A stretch of DNA of 6,279 nucleotides, taken from positions 6,974-13,252 of the forward strand of contig DMVN01000019.1 in assembly GCA_003476685.1 (NCBI GenBank). Reading direction: 5' to 3'. The notes beneath the pieces are model-generated. The model did no database searches and had not been told where the DNA came from. It worked only from the letters and a program-made list of their open reading frames with translations. Origin of the DNA: Acidobacteriota bacterium (GTDB taxonomy: Bacteria > Acidobacteriota > Aminicenantia > Aminicenantales > Saccharicenantaceae). A program made the translations under genes and the position numbers. Of the stretch, positions 5,758-6,279 are shown piece after piece (position 1 is the first letter of the stretch; every line of letters begins with the position of its first letter).

Positions 5758-6279
5758 TTATTCCCAGGCCGGGCCGGAGTCAGAAGCAGCTGCTTCTGTT
5801 CCAACCTGAGGGCTCGGGTGGCGGGCGAAAACCAGAAACTTCATTAGAATCAAATTTTTCTTGACGGCTCTGAGAATGGCTTTGAAATCGTCGGCAGCCT
5901 CAGGCACGGGATTTTTAATCCGGCTGATAGCTCCCTGGGGGTTTTCACTTCCGGTCTGAACCTGGTAATTTTCAAAATCTTTAAGTTCGAGCCCCTGGAA
6001 CTGGGCGGCAAACTCGGGAGAGCGAAACTGTCTGCCCCCCTTGCCGGTAAATTTCTGAAGGTAGAAGGCTATGATTTTTCCCCCTGGTGTCAGGGCCAGA
6101 AAAACCTGAACCCCGCCGTAGCGGCCTTTCTGGTTGACGCCGTGCACATATCCGATTATCTGTTCGTCTCTGTAAATTTCATACACGGTGTAAGGAACAT
6201 CCAGGGTTTCATAAAGCCCGGTAAACCTGTCTCCGAGCTCTTGCTCAATCTTTTCGAGCAGCGGCTGCCCGCCGGAGTC
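5758..6279 (-). CDS. FMN-binding-domain-like protein (5' partial)
   Basis: The frame is open from the right edge to TAA at 5758, giving 173 residues, and continues beyond the window; the GTG at 6186 is internal. The visible part reads like an FMN_bind domain (PF04205). A KGRYGGVQVFLALTPGGKIIAFYLQ strand pair (about 51-75) matches the usual G-Y-G-x-hydrophobic pattern followed by a DGKI-like turn, and QFQGLEL comes later. At the place where flavinylated members have S-G-A-T there is GAISRI (about 116-121), so covalent FMN attachment through threonine is doubtful. The tail after about residue 152 is Ser/Ala-rich and looks disordered. The gene is 18 bases upstream of the permease gene and in the same operon, so it is probably an extracytoplasmic or membrane-associated partner of the transporter. 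Any signal peptide or membrane anchor would be outside the window. The family call is moderate. Confidence 0.6.
   Translation of the reverse strand, partial: DSGGQPLLEKIEQELGDRFTGLYETLDVPYTVYEIYRDEQIIGYVHGVNQKGRYGGVQVFLALTPGGKIIAFYLQKFTGKGGRQFRSPEFAAQFQGLELKDFENYQVQTGSENPQGAISRIKNPVPEAADDFKAILRAVKKNLILMKFLVFARHPSPQVGTEAAASDSGPAWE

Noticed and set aside
6184..6186. GTG as the start of the FMN-binding-like gene
   Set aside because: The same frame stays open to the right edge with protein-like sequence (ELGDRFTGLYETLDVPYT) upstream, and there is no ribosome-binding site before this GTG.

Overview
This window comes from a diderm (Gram-negative-type) bacterium. It encodes an outer-membrane beta-barrel protein, two further exported or envelope proteins and a MacB/LolD-type ABC transporter. 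Base composition is moderate and ribosome-binding sites are strong and purine-rich. The lineage cannot be fixed from sequence alone. DUF5916/CBM9 barrel proteins, GHL10 glycosidases and 'GCPYEA' permeases together suggest an uncultured soil, sediment or subsurface group such as Aminicenantes, Acidobacteriota or a deltaproteobacterial relative, but this is a weak inference.

Left part (1-2222, minus strand): one long reading frame that runs off the left edge. It encodes a signal sequence, a CBM9-like beta-sandwich and a DUF5916-type outer-membrane barrel. Its only credible start puts about 80 proline/serine-rich residues before the signal sequence. Middle (2223-2465): a divergent intergenic region with an mRNA leader hairpin for the minus-strand gene, two copies of a hairpin-forming repeat ending in GATTTTTTA, and a consensus TATAAT box for the plus-strand gene. 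Then 2466-3794 (plus): a secreted GHL10-family (glycoside hydrolase-like) protein with an unusual insertion late in its barrel. Right part (6279 down to 3748, minus strand): an operon of a 5'-truncated FMN-binding-like protein, a MacB/FtsX-type permease and its ATPase. The ATPase gene overlaps the 3' end of the glycosidase gene tail to tail by 47 bases.

How the genes may work together: the divergent barrel and glycosidase genes could form a small surface-glycan handling pair, since one has a carbohydrate-binding-like domain in the outer membrane and the other is an exported predicted glycosidase. This is inference. The right-hand operon looks like a complete ABC-type envelope machine of the mechanotransmission class, joined to a possible flavin-binding partner. 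A single extracytoplasmic cysteine in a GCPYEA motif of the permease makes a redox- or cofactor-linked role worth testing. No RNA genes, CRISPR arrays or insertion-sequence transposases were seen. Every stretch longer than 300 bases is covered by a gene.
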